A stretch of DNA of 9,943 nucleotides from an uncultured Oscillospiraceae bacterium (GTDB taxonomy: Bacteria > Bacillota > Clostridia > Oscillospirales > Acutalibacteraceae). The notes under the pieces were generated by a model, which saw only the letters and a list, made by a program, of their open reading frames with translations, made no database searches and was not told where the DNA came from. Made by a program: the position numbers and the translations under genes. Shown here piece after piece: positions 1-6,352 of the stretch; positions within the stretch are counted from its first letter, which is position 1, and each line of letters starts with the position of its first letter. Location of the stretch: assembly GCA_900540865.1 (NCBI GenBank), contig UQHH01000066.1, positions 1 to 9,943 of the forward strand, written 5' to 3'.

Positions 1-1194
1 GAATTTATTGCAATCACTTCTGTCAATTATTTTTATCAGGTTTTCAATGGGCTGGAAATTTATATACTGGTTTCCCTTCAAATCGTATATTGTTTTACAT
101 GCTTAAAGGGAACAGTCATGTCTAAAATTTTTGCTCCGGTTTTTTCTTACTGTGGAACATACGGCATCAGCGCGTCTGTCGCTTTTTTGGTCAGCAGTAT
201 TTCCGGTGTTTCTATGTATGAGCTGATGGCTTCGAGCTCAACCTACCGTCTTTTCTGTGTTATCCTGATCAATGCGCTTTATGTTGTATTTTACTCGCTG
301 ACCCTGCGCTTTAAGTATTATAAATTCAATATTATGAAATGGACCGACTGGGCGGCGTTCATTGTCATTCCTCTTCTGTCTATTGTTATTTTGGTAATTA
401 TTTATGCGATTTCGCTTGAGACGAATCTTACAAGGGAGCATTCCCTGTTTTTAGGGTTCGTTGCGGTTGGAATTTTAGTTATTACGGTTTTAATATGGAT
501 TATGCTGATAAAAATCAGCAAAGACAGCGAATTTGAGCTGCAATATAAGCTGTTGCAGCAGCAGTATAAATATCAAAACGAAAATATCCTCCAGGCCAAC
601 AAAAGTATGGAGAACATTTCCGCGATTCGACACGACATGAAAAACAAGCTGCTTGTAATCGGGCAGTATATAAAAAACGGGGATACCGATAACGCCCTTA
701 AAATGTGCGGCGCGTGTGAGGACGAGGTACAGCAGAGCACTGGAACGTTTATCAATACAAAAAACAGCATGCTCAACGCAATCGTAAATGTAAAGCTTTC
801 GCAGGCAAATGAGAAATATATCGACACACAGGTTCTCGTTACGGAAGCGTTTGAGGATGTAGCGGATACAGACCTGTGTATTATGCTCGGAAATGTGCTC
901 GATAACGCAGTAGAGGCGGTCGCAAAGCTTCCGGAGGACAAACGCAGGATTAAGGCGGCGTTTGAGCGTAAGGGTGGTTACCGGATGATTGTCGTAAAAA
1001 ATTCCATTGACAAGTCGGTTTTAAAATTTAATCCAAGACTCCGTACGACAAAAAGCGACAAGGTAATGCACGGCATTGGAACGAAGAGCCTGGAGAAGAC
1101 TGTCAGAAAGTATAAGGGAGAGGTTCATTTTACCGAAAAAGACGGGTTCTTTTGTGTTGGCATAGTATTACCAATACCAAACTTACCGAAATAA
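1..1194 (+). CDS. AgrC-like GHKL sensor histidine kinase, 5' end cut by the window edge
   Basis: This is a membrane sensor kinase of the HPK10/AgrC type, expected to sense the cyclic peptide made by the agrBD genes that follow and to phosphorylate a LytTR response regulator. The first ATG I can see is at 118, but the same frame is open without a stop back to base 1. The 39 extra codons encode a hydrophobic segment and a short Lys-Gly hinge before the next membrane segment, as in full-length relatives, so the true start lies left of the window. Visible residues 1-170 contain about five membrane segments. A coiled linker (about 175-205) leads to the phosphoacceptor motif IRHDMKNK with His211. 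The ATP-binding N-box is LDNAVEA (Asn302) and the G-box is HGIGTKSL. The gene stops at 1194 and its last codons overlap a regulatory site for agrB. AgrC-like class is secure; the ligand is inferred from neighbours. Confidence 0.9.
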   Translation, partial: EFIAITSVNYFYQVFNGLEIYILVSLQIVYCFTCLKGTVMSKIFAPVFSYCGTYGISASVAFLVSSISGVSMYELMASSSTYRLFCVILINALYVVFYSLTLRFKYYKFNIMKWTDWAAFIVIPLLSIVILVIIYAISLETNLTREHSLFLGFVAVGILVITVLIWIMLIKISKDSEFELQYKLLQQQYKYQNENILQANKSMENISAIRHDMKNKLLVIGQYIKNGDTDNALKMCGACEDEVQQSTGTFINTKNSMLNAIVNVKLSQANEKYIDTQVLVTEAFEDVADTDLCIMLGNVLDNAVEAVAKLPEDKRRIKAAFERKGGYRMIVVKNSIDKSVLKFNPRLRTTKSDKVMHGIGTKSLEKTVRKYKGEVHFTEKDGFFCVGIVLPIPNLPK

Positions 1195-1206
1195 CGACCA
1201 AACTTA
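1177..1206 (-). promoter_or_regulatory. Tandem LytTR response-regulator binding sites upstream of agrBD
   Basis: CCAAACTTA occurs at 1177-1185 and again at 1198-1206. The longer repeat ACCAAACTTACC is at 1176-1187 and 1197-1208. On the minus strand each 9-mer is TAAGTTTGG, which fits the published LytTR consensus [TA][AC][CA]GTTN[AG][TG] at every position. Start-to-start distance is 21 bp, two helical turns, as for AgrA-type direct repeats. The second copy ends 9 bp before the -35 box of the agrB promoter. The first copy lies inside the kinase gene. The match is read directly; binding by the unseen cognate regulator is inference. Confidence 0.75.
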
Positions 1207-1215
1207 CCAAAACTC

Positions 1216-1244
1216 TTCACAAATAGTAATAAATCTGCTATAGT
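1216..1244 (+). promoter_or_regulatory. Promoter of agrBD, extended -10
   Basis: A -35 box TTCACA (1216-1221, one mismatch to TTGACA), a 17-bp spacer and a -10 box TATAGT (1239-1244) preceded by TG one base upstream (extended -10) lie between the kinase stop and agrB. The position just downstream of the two LytTR sites copies the layout of AgrA-activated promoters. Confidence 0.65.
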
Positions 1245-1278
1245 ATAGACAACGAAGACACAGCAAAGAGGAATATTC

Positions 1279-1890
1279 ATGCTGCACAGTTTGTCGAAAG
1301 CTATAGCATTTTTTTTGATGAGCAAACACTGCTTTGAAAAAGAAGAGCTGGATGTATACGTTTATGGAGTGGAACTCGTACTCTCTTCGGCAATCGGCAT
1401 TCTTTTGATTCTGATTTTGAGTATTGCTTTTTCGCTGCTTTGGGAAGGCGTTATATTTGTTTTGGCGTTTACAGCGCTCCGCTCTTTTACAGGCGGGTAC
1501 CACTGCTATACCTATCTTCGGTGCAATACGCTTTATGTCGGAACGTTTGCGGTTTGTGTTTTATTGTATATATGGCTTGCTCCGGCTGCGCCGGCAGTTT
1601 GGGCGGTTACCGTATTATCCCTGCTGTTCAGCGGAGGAATTATAATAAAATACTCGCCTGTTGCGCATAAAAATAAGCCGCTTGACACGGCACAGAAAAA
1701 AAGCTGCCGAAAAAAAGCGATTGCCGTTTATGCGTGGATTGCGGCCGCGGCTGTGGTTCTTTTAATAACAGAAGTACGGCAAGCGTTTATACTGCCGCTT
1801 GTACTTGATATTGTCTCAGCAGCAATGCTGTGTGAAATATACTCACAAAGAAAAGGGGGAGTTACCAATGAAAAAAGCAAACCGGGTTGA
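1279..1890 (+). CDS. agrB: AgrB-like membrane peptidase that matures the signal pro-peptide
   Basis: AgrB proteins are membrane cysteine proteases that cut the C-terminal tail from AgrD and close the peptide into a (thio)lactone ring. This 203-residue protein has the family core RSFTGGYHCYTYLRC with catalytic His75 and Cys82, the same His-x6-Cys spacing as in Staphylococcus aureus AgrB (His77/Cys84). Several hydrophobic segments follow (about 34-62, 89-107, 108-122, 149-163, 170-187), with the basic loop KNKPLD/KKSCRKK between them. The ATG at 1279 follows AGAGG at a spacing of 7. The 3' end overlaps the agrD start by 23 bases, which points to translational coupling. Length and motifs are normal for the family, so the gene looks intact. 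Confidence 0.93.
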   Translation: MLHSLSKAIAFFLMSKHCFEKEELDVYVYGVELVLSSAIGILLILILSIAFSLLWEGVIFVLAFTALRSFTGGYHCYTYLRCNTLYVGTFAVCVLLYIWLAPAAPAVWAVTVLSLLFSGGIIIKYSPVAHKNKPLDTAQKKSCRKKAIAVYAWIAAAAVVLLITEVRQAFILPLVLDIVSAAMLCEIYSQRKGGVTNEKSKPG

Positions 1891-1999
1891 GCGTTTTGTA
1901 ACAAAGCTCGCGCTCAAGGCAGCGAAATCAGCCGCGGGAACAGCTTCGGCACAGGGATTTTGCCAGCCGAAGGAGCCTGTTTCCTTAAAGCAAAAGTAA
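1868..1999 (+). CDS. agrD: AgrD-like autoinducer pro-peptide, 43 residues
   Basis: A 43-residue precursor of a cyclic signalling peptide, substrate of the AgrB just upstream. The start at 1868 follows the strong ribosome site AAAGGGGGA at a spacing of 7 and lies inside the end of agrB. An upstream in-frame ATG at 1799 is ignored because it would only extend into agrB. Residues 1-22 form a basic amphipathic leader. Residues 33-40, QPKEPVSL, match the tail recognised in clostridial AgrD proteins (compare QPEEPKSL in Clostridium perfringens). Aligned on that tail, the ring-forming position is Ser27, not Cys, giving a predicted five-residue ring SAQGF with cleavage before Cys32. The only cysteine falls on the tail side of the predicted cut. 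AgrD identity is firm; the mature peptide is inference. Confidence 0.9.
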   Translation: MKKANRVERFVTKLALKAAKSAAGTASAQGFCQPKEPVSLKQK

Positions 2000-2063
2000 T
2001 TTTTAACCTTACTTACAACTATCTTACTTATACCCACCATCCATCCTTTTAACACCAAAACCA

Positions 2064-2114
2064 AACCCGATGGGGCGTACGGCATTATGTGCTGTGCGCC
2101 CTGTTGGGTTTTTT
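2064..2114 (+). terminator. Rho-independent terminator of the agr cassette
   Basis: An imperfect GC-rich hairpin, with left arm AACCCGATGGGGCGTAC and right arm GTGCGCCCTGTTGGGTT, is followed directly by a run of T (2109-2114). It lies 65 bp after the agrD stop. Confidence 0.85.
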
Positions 2115-2130
2115 AAAAAAAATTTTTAAT

Positions 2131-2155
2131 ATATACCTTGACAGATGAGGTATAT
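2131..2155. promoter_or_regulatory. Inverted repeat over the padR promoter, likely PadR operator
   Basis: ATATACCT (2131-2138) and AGGTATAT (2148-2155) form a perfect 8-bp inverted repeat with a 9-bp centre. It spans the -35 box of the promoter that precedes padR. PadR proteins usually repress their own operon by binding dyads in the promoter, so autoregulation is the simplest reading. Confidence 0.65.
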
Positions 2156-2166
2156 ATTGTTATTAT
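2138..2166 (+). promoter_or_regulatory. Promoter of the padR operon
   Basis: TTGACA (2138-2143, perfect -35), a 17-bp spacer and TATTAT (2161-2166, one mismatch) lie 86 bp before the padR start. No other good promoter is seen between here and the terminator at 4402, so it should serve all four genes. Confidence 0.8.
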
Positions 2167-2201
2167 ATAGATGCAACAGGGGAAGTAAGTCCGTATTAAC
2201 A

Positions 2202-2224
2202 GGACACCCACGCAAGCAGTGTCC
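2202..2224 (+). other. Small hairpin in the padR leader
   Basis: GGACAC (2202-2207) can pair with GTGTCC (2219-2224) across an 11-base loop in the 5' leader, 17 bases before the ribosome site. It has no T run, so it is not a terminator. Its role is unknown and it may be chance. Confidence 0.25.
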
Positions 2225-2251
2225 GACAGGCGTAAGACGTAGGAGAAGGGA

Positions 2252-2593
2252 GTGAAGGCGTTGTCGATAGCATCCGACCTGATTAGAGGCCATACGGATA
2301 CCATTATTCTGGCAAACCTGATTAACGGCGACAGTTACGGCTACCGCATCAATAAAACGATTCAGGAGAAGACAGAAGGAAAATTTGAACTGAAGGAAGC
2401 AACCCTTTATACCGCGTTCCGCAGGCTGGAGCAAAATGGCTGTATCCGTTCCTATTGGGGCGACGAAAATATCGGAGCAAGACGGCGGTATTATTCGATT
2501 ACACCACTTGGGAGGGAAACATACAGCTCTCTTGCAAAGGACTGGGAGAACGCAAAGCGGCTCATTGACAGACTGATTCAAACGGAGGGATAA
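2252..2593 (+). CDS. PadR-family transcriptional regulator
   Basis: A 113-residue winged-helix repressor of the short PadR class. The N-terminus has the class signature DLIRGHTDTIIL and the GDSYGYRINK segment. The recognition helix is around KEATLYTAFRRLEQNG (residues 48-63) and the wing is RRYYSITPLGRE (about 77-88). The dimerisation helix is short, as in this subgroup. It starts with GTG at 2252 after AGGAG at a spacing of 6. A TTG at 2261 is a less well placed alternative. PadR genes directly before HAAS/DUF1700 and DUF4097 genes are a common Firmicute arrangement in which PadR represses the module. The dyad over the promoter supports autoregulation here. The inducing signal cannot be read from the sequence. 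Confidence 0.92.
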   Translation: MKALSIASDLIRGHTDTIILANLINGDSYGYRINKTIQEKTEGKFELKEATLYTAFRRLEQNGCIRSYWGDENIGARRRYYSITPLGRETYSSLAKDWENAKRLIDRLIQTEG

Positions 2594-2595
2594 AC

Positions 2596-3270
2596 ATGGA
2601 TATCAACGCAAGGCTCAGAAACCATATCGACACATTGTTCAGCGGCGTGGCGCAAAGCGTCAGGGTACAAGAAATCAAGGAAGAAATGCTTCGGAACCTG
2701 ATGGAAAAGTATTACGACCTCATTGCAGAGGGAAAAGATGAAGAAACGGCCTACAGTATTGCAATTTCTGGTATTGGAGACGTAAGTGTTCTTTTGGAGG
2801 AAGACAGGGCGGGAGGCGACAGCAATATGGAACAGCAGATGCAAAAGTACAAGGCGCGCAGCGCGGTGCTCATTTCCGTTGCGGTTATGCTCTATATCCT
2901 GTGTGTAATTCCGCCGATTGTTTTTAGTTTAGCGGATTATTCGGAAGGTGTAATGATGCTCGGGCCCGTTCTGATGTTCGTCATGATTGCCGTGGCGACG
3001 GGACTTATTATCTTCAATTCTATGACAAAGCCGAAATATGTCAAAATGAACGCCACCATGGTGGAGGATTTTAAGGAATGGCAGTCTGTAAAGCAGCATG
3101 ACAACGGCGTGCTAAAATCTATCAACGGAGCGCTCTGGAGCATAACGGTTTTGCTGTACCTTGCTGTCAGCTTCTTTACGGGCGCGTGGCATATTACATG
3201 GTTGATTTTCCTGGTCGCAGTGGCGGTCACGCAGATTATCACCCTGTGCTTCAACCTGAAGAAAAAATAA
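2596..3270 (+). CDS. HAAS/DUF1700-type membrane protein
   Basis: A 224-residue protein starting two bases after the padR stop, with GGAGG inside the end of padR. Residues 1-70 are a soluble helical domain with the typical pattern of the HAAS (permease prefix/DUF1700) family: an N-terminal helix, a central EIKEEMLRNLMEKYYDLIAEGKDEETA segment (given here as positions 26-52), and a GIGD turn at 60-62. Four membrane segments follow at about 89-112, 119-142, 177-195 and 199-219. Such proteins accompany PadR regulators and DUF4097 or permease genes and are thought to act in envelope signalling, but no biochemical activity is established. The final residues QIITLCFNLKKK recur, changed, at the end of the next small gene. 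I am confident of the family and have no precise function. Confidence 0.85.
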   Translation: MDINARLRNHIDTLFSGVAQSVRVQEIKEEMLRNLMEKYYDLIAEGKDEETAYSIAISGIGDVSVLLEEDRAGGDSNMEQQMQKYKARSAVLISVAVMLYILCVIPPIVFSLADYSEGVMMLGPVLMFVMIAVATGLIIFNSMTKPKYVKMNATMVEDFKEWQSVKQHDNGVLKSINGALWSITVLLYLAVSFFTGAWHITWLIFLVAVAVTQIITLCFNLKKK

Positions 3271-3491
3271 CGGAGGGAATTACATGAAATACAGGATGAA
3301 AACCGGGGCAGTTGCAGTAACCGCCTGCTGGGGCGCCGCGGCGTTTTTGATAGCGGCGGCGCAAATTGTCAGCCTGTGCTTTAGCCTGAATAAAAATGAA
3401 CGGAGGAAACGACATGAATAACGGGGTGAAAACAGGGACGGTTGTTGCAATCGTCTGCTGGAGCGTCGTGGCGCTTTTATTGATTGGAATT
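3232..3491 (+). repeat. Degenerate tandem duplication of about 130 bp
   Basis: Two adjacent units with a 130-bp period: roughly 3232-3361 and 3362-3491. Each contains, in order, the end of a HAAS-type gene, a CGGAGG ribosome site, an ATG, and the start of a DUF4097-type gene. The ATG codons at 3284 and 3414 correspond. Stretches such as CCTGTGCTT and the KTG-x-V...CW coding segment are shared in register. The copies differ at many bases, so the event is old. Confidence 0.75.
3284..3421 (+). CDS. 45-residue single-pass membrane mini-protein, chimeric by duplication
   Basis: A short gene between the HAAS and DUF4097 genes, with a strong ribosome site CGGAGGG six bases before its ATG and a stop that overlaps the next gene's ATG by eight bases. 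The product has a short basic start, one hydrophobic helix (about residues 8-34) and a basic tail NERRKRHE. Residues 1-25 align with the first residues of the DUF4097 protein (shared KTG, V, CW pattern). Residues 27-36 (QIVSLCFSLN) align with the C-terminus of the HAAS protein (QIITLCFNLK). Where the HAAS gene has TAA this copy has GAA, so the frame runs on through the duplicated ribosome site to a new stop. It may be a real small membrane protein or a translated relic that only couples translation. No known family is recognised. Confidence 0.6.
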   Translation: MKYRMKTGAVAVTACWGAAAFLIAAAQIVSLCFSLNKNERRKRHE

Positions 3492-4388
3492 CTGGTATCG
3501 GCGCTGACCGGCGGATGGTTCAAAGGCTTCGGCTTCAATATTATAGATTTCGGTACGGGAGAGTACTCAGTAATGGGGAAATACGAGGTCGATGCTGCCG
3601 ATGTCGATACGATTGAAATCAACTGGACCTCAGGTAGAGCCGAAATAGAACCGTACAGCGGCGAAAAAATAACCTTTGAGGAAAGCGCCCGCAGGGAGCT
3701 TGAGGACCAGTATAAGCTTGCCTACGAGTTAAGCGGCTCGACCCTCAAAATAAGATATATCAAAAGCGTGATTTCCTGGAATGTGCCGAGTAAACGCCTG
3801 GCAGTCAAGGTACCGCAGGAGCTTGCGAAAAAGCTATCCGGTTTTACTGTCGACAGTACGTCCGCCGATGTTACCGTGACAGGGCTGACCGCGCAGAAAG
3901 CAAGGCTGCATACCGTTTCGGGCGAAGCGGACGCGACGCAGTGCGATTTTGGGGAGCTGCGGCTTGAATCGACCTCTGGCGACCTTCAAACTGAAAATCT
4001 CACGGTAGAGAAGGCGGAAGCCTCCAGTACTTCGGGAGAAATCAACCTGTCCGGCAGGTTCACGGAGATTAAGGCGAACACGACCAGCGGCGATGTCCGC
4101 GCTAACGTAAAGGGTATGAAGTATTTTACAGGCGGCAGCGTTTCCGGCAAGCTGGAGGTGGAGTCGGATACCTTCCCGCAGCAGGTGGAGATGAGTACGA
4201 CCAGTGGGAACGTTTCTCTGACCATCCCGGAAGGGGAGGGCTTCACCGCGAATTTCTCTTCCGTTTCGGGTAAGCTGCGGTGCGATTTCCCCGTAGTGAA
4301 CCAGGGGGATGAATCGATTTATAACAACGGCGCCGTGAAAATTAAGATGAACACGGTAAGCGGTGACGGGCATATTATCAAAAAATAA
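3414..4388 (+). CDS. DUF4097-family protein with a beta-repeat domain
   Basis: A 324-residue membrane-anchored protein. One membrane helix (about residues 5-32) is followed by an external or cytoplasm-facing domain made of repeated short beta strands. The repeat core is seen as TSGRAEI, TSADVTV, VSGEADA, TSGDLQT, TSGEINL, TSGDVRA, VSGKLEV, TSGNVSL, VSGKLRC and VSGDGHI, spaced about 19-28 residues apart after the first, typical of the DUF4097 putative adhesin/beta-helix fold. The start chosen is the ATG at 3414, with GGAGG eight bases before it and overlapping the stop of the small gene. An in-frame ATG at 3396 lies before this ribosome site and is less likely. Last gene of the padR operon. 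The molecular role of this family is unknown; a surface or envelope-stress role is only inferred from PadR/HAAS partnership. Confidence 0.88.
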   Translation: MNNGVKTGTVVAIVCWSVVALLLIGILVSALTGGWFKGFGFNIIDFGTGEYSVMGKYEVDAADVDTIEINWTSGRAEIEPYSGEKITFEESARRELEDQYKLAYELSGSTLKIRYIKSVISWNVPSKRLAVKVPQELAKKLSGFTVDSTSADVTVTGLTAQKARLHTVSGEADATQCDFGELRLESTSGDLQTENLTVEKAEASSTSGEINLSGRFTEIKANTTSGDVRANVKGMKYFTGGSVSGKLEVESDTFPQQVEMSTTSGNVSLTIPEGEGFTANFSSVSGKLRCDFPVVNQGDESIYNNGAVKIKMNTVSGDGHIIKK

Positions 4389-4401
4389 TGTATCATTGTA
4401 T

Positions 4402-4443
4402 AAGGCGGCGCAGGCTCAGCAGGGCAGCGCCGCCTTCATTTGA
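4402..4443 (+). terminator. Terminator of the padR operon
   Basis: AAGGCGGCGC (4402-4411) and GCGCCGCCTT (4427-4436) form a perfect 10-bp stem with a 15-base loop, 13 bp after the DUF4097 stop. The T tract is weak (TTCATTT), so termination may be incomplete. Confidence 0.75.
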
Positions 4444-4484
4444 CAAAAAATTATCAAAAAATTTTGATTTCTGCAGGAAATCCC

Positions 4485-4513
4485 TTGCAAGGCCGGCGCA
4501 AACCGCTTATAAT
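4485..4513 (+). promoter_or_regulatory. Promoter of the NifU-like/GGGtGRT operon
   Basis: TTGCAA (4485-4490), a 17-bp spacer and a perfect TATAAT (4508-4513) precede the gene starting at 4601. This implies a leader of about 80 bases. A TTGACA at 4440-4445 has no good -10 partner. Confidence 0.7.
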
Positions 4514-4600
4514 TAAGAATTGTACAGCGCAGGTCTGCATAAGATGTTTTATTGTCCCGCAAATCTGCCATACCTACACCAATGCGAAAGGAGTACCCTT

Positions 4601-5293
4601 ATGAACTATTCCCATGAAGTGGAAAATATGTGTACTGTAGCAAAGGGCCCGCATCACGGTCCCGCGCCCATTCCCGAGGAAGGAAAATGGGTGAAATCCT
4701 ATGATATCAAAGACATTTCCGGCCTTTCACACGGCATCGGCTGGTGCGCGCCGCAGCAGGGCGCTTGCAAGCTTACGCTCAATGTAAAGGACGGTATTGT
4801 GGAAGAAGCGCTCGTCGAGACGATCGGCTGCTCCGGCATGACGCATTCCGCGGCGATGGCGGCGGAAATCCTGCCCGGCAAGACGCTGCTTGAATGTCTC
4901 AACACCGACCTTGTCTGCGACGCAATCAACGTTGCGATGAAGAACCTGTTTTTGCAGCTCGCCTACGGCAGAAGCCAGACGGCGTTCTCCGAGGGCGGAC
5001 TTCCCGTCGGCGCGGGACTTGAGGACTTGGGCAAGGGCCTGCGTTCCCAGGTCGGCACAATGTTCAGCACGAAGGCTAAGGGCGTTCGTTTTATGGAGAT
5101 GGCGGAGGGCTATGTCCTTAAAACCGCGCTCGATGAGAACGACGAGGTCATCGGCTACCAGTTTGTCAAGCTCGGTAAAATGCTCGAGGATATCCGTCAC
5201 GGCGCAAGCCCGGACGAGGCATATAAAAACAACATCGGTCAGTACGGACGCTTCGACGGAGCGGCCAAGTACATTGACCCCCGTGAAGAATAA
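4601..5293 (+). CDS. NifU-like iron-sulfur cluster scaffold protein
   Basis: A 230-residue protein related to the NifU/IscU N-terminal scaffold domain, which holds a nascent Fe-S cluster on conserved cysteines before passing it on. The core runs from about residue 45 to 125. Cys49 and Cys56 are in GWCAPQQGAC, Cys77 is in the family-like turn GCSGMTHSAA, and Cys99 and Cys106 are in LECLNTDLVCDAIN. A C-terminal extension (about 126-230) is not part of the standard scaffold. The start at 4601 follows AAAGGAG at a spacing of 7. A longer frame from TTG at 4520 is rejected, because it begins at the expected transcription start and has no ribosome site. The gene is followed after 21 bp by the GGGtGRT gene. 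These two recur as a pair in Firmicutes, so they probably share a function that is still undefined. The exact cluster ligands are inferred. Confidence 0.85.
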   Translation: MNYSHEVENMCTVAKGPHHGPAPIPEEGKWVKSYDIKDISGLSHGIGWCAPQQGACKLTLNVKDGIVEEALVETIGCSGMTHSAAMAAEILPGKTLLECLNTDLVCDAINVAMKNLFLQLAYGRSQTAFSEGGLPVGAGLEDLGKGLRSQVGTMFSTKAKGVRFMEMAEGYVLKTALDENDEVIGYQFVKLGKMLEDIRHGASPDEAYKNNIGQYGRFDGAAKYIDPREE

Positions 5294-5314
5294 GGCAAGG
5301 GAGGAACTTCATTT

Positions 5315-6322
5315 ATGGCTAACAACGTAAATTTTGAAGGTAAAGAAAGAAGAATGGCTAAAATTGAGAAGTGCCTTGCCGAATTTGGTATTGCAAGTCT
5401 TGAAGAAGCCAGGGAGCTCTGCCTGAGCAAGGGCTTTGACCCCGATAAAATCGTGAAGGACGTACAGCCCATCGCGTTTGAAAACGCGGCGTGGGCGTAT
5501 ACGCTCGGCTGTGCGGTCGCAATCAAAAAGGGCGTAAAAAATGCCGCTGAGGCTGCCGAGGCTATCGGCATCGGCCTTGAGGCATTCTGCATTCCCGGCT
5601 CCGTAGCGGAGCAGAGGAACGTCGGCCTCGGCCACGGAAACCTCGGCGCCATGCTTTTAAGGGATGAAACAAAGTGCTTCGCGTTCCTCGCGGGACATGA
5701 AAGCTTTGCCGCCGCGGAAGGCGCTATCGGTATTGCAAGGACGGCGAACAAGGCAAGGAAAGAGCCGCTTCGCGTTATCCTCAATGGGCTTGGCAAGGAC
5801 GCCGCTTACATTATATCGAGAATCAACGGCTTTACGTATGTAAAGACGGATTATGATTATTTCACCGGCGAGCTCAAAATCGTGGAAGAGAAAGCATTCT
5901 CAGACGGCGAGAGGGCTGCTGTAAAGTGCTACGGCGCGAACGACGTTCGTGAGGGCGTTGAAATCATGGCGCACGAGGGCGTAGACGTTTCCATTACGGG
6001 CAACTCGACCAACCCGACACGCTTCCAGCATCTCGTAGCCGGCACGTACAAGAAATGGGCACAGGAAAACGGAAAGAAATACTTCTCCGTTGCCAGCGGC
6101 GGCGGCACAGGCCGTACGCTCCATCCCGATAACATGGGCGCGGGCCCCGCTTCCTACGGCCTGACCGACTCGATGGGCCGCATGCACGGCGACGCGCAGT
6201 TTGCGGGCTCCTCCTCCGTACCGGCTCACGTGGAAATGATGGGTCTTATCGGTATGGGCAACAACCCCATGGTCGGCGCGACGGTCGCGTGTGCGGTTGC
6301 CGTTTACGAAGGGCTGAAATAA
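5315..6322 (+). CDS. GGGtGRT-family protein
   Basis: A 335-residue protein named after its glycine-rich motif GGGTGRT (residues 262-268), which sits in a strongly conserved block with TLHPDNMGAGPASYGLTDSM after it. Other glycine-rich turns are GLGHGNLGAML (104-114), GLGKDAAYI (158-166) and MGLIGMGNNPMVG (309-321). No signal peptide or membrane segment is evident; a run of Ala/Gly near the C-terminus is short. The ATG at 5315 follows AGGGAGG at a spacing of 11. Second gene of the operon with the NifU-like scaffold, then a strong terminator. No reaction is known to me for this family. Pairing with a scaffold suggests it receives or helps to load an Fe-S cluster, or uses one. Its own cysteines (20, 36, 66, 92, 121, 205, 326) are scattered, with no CxxC motif. 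Confidence 0.85.
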   Translation: MANNVNFEGKERRMAKIEKCLAEFGIASLEEARELCLSKGFDPDKIVKDVQPIAFENAAWAYTLGCAVAIKKGVKNAAEAAEAIGIGLEAFCIPGSVAEQRNVGLGHGNLGAMLLRDETKCFAFLAGHESFAAAEGAIGIARTANKARKEPLRVILNGLGKDAAYIISRINGFTYVKTDYDYFTGELKIVEEKAFSDGERAAVKCYGANDVREGVEIMAHEGVDVSITGNSTNPTRFQHLVAGTYKKWAQENGKKYFSVASGGGTGRTLHPDNMGAGPASYGLTDSMGRMHGDAQFAGSSSVPAHVEMMGLIGMGNNPMVGATVACAVAVYEGLK

Positions 6323-6352
6323 GGCGCAAAGCCGCATGAACACAAAGTTTAT

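Noticed and set aside
1999..2063. Further LytTR sites in the CTTACTTA repeats after agrD
   Set aside because: The repeats CTTACTTAC and CTTACTTA do not fit the LytTR consensus positions and have no promoter at the right distance.
2126..2581. Minus-strand frame of 151 codons
   Set aside because: It is opposite padR and crosses that gene's promoter, with no supporting signals.
3232..3491. CRISPR-like or other interspersed repeat
   Set aside because: There are only two adjacent copies, which code for protein ends, so a tandem duplication explains them. I saw no CRISPR array anywhere in the window.
3834..4373. Minus-strand frame of 179 codons
   Set aside because: It is a shadow of the DUF4097 gene, made possible by its repeated GC-rich codons. 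It has no minus-strand promoter or ribosome site.
4520..4600. N-terminal extension of the NifU-like gene from TTG at 4520
   Set aside because: The start falls at the predicted transcription start with no ribosome site, while the ATG at 4601 has AAAGGAG at a good distance and begins the conserved protein.
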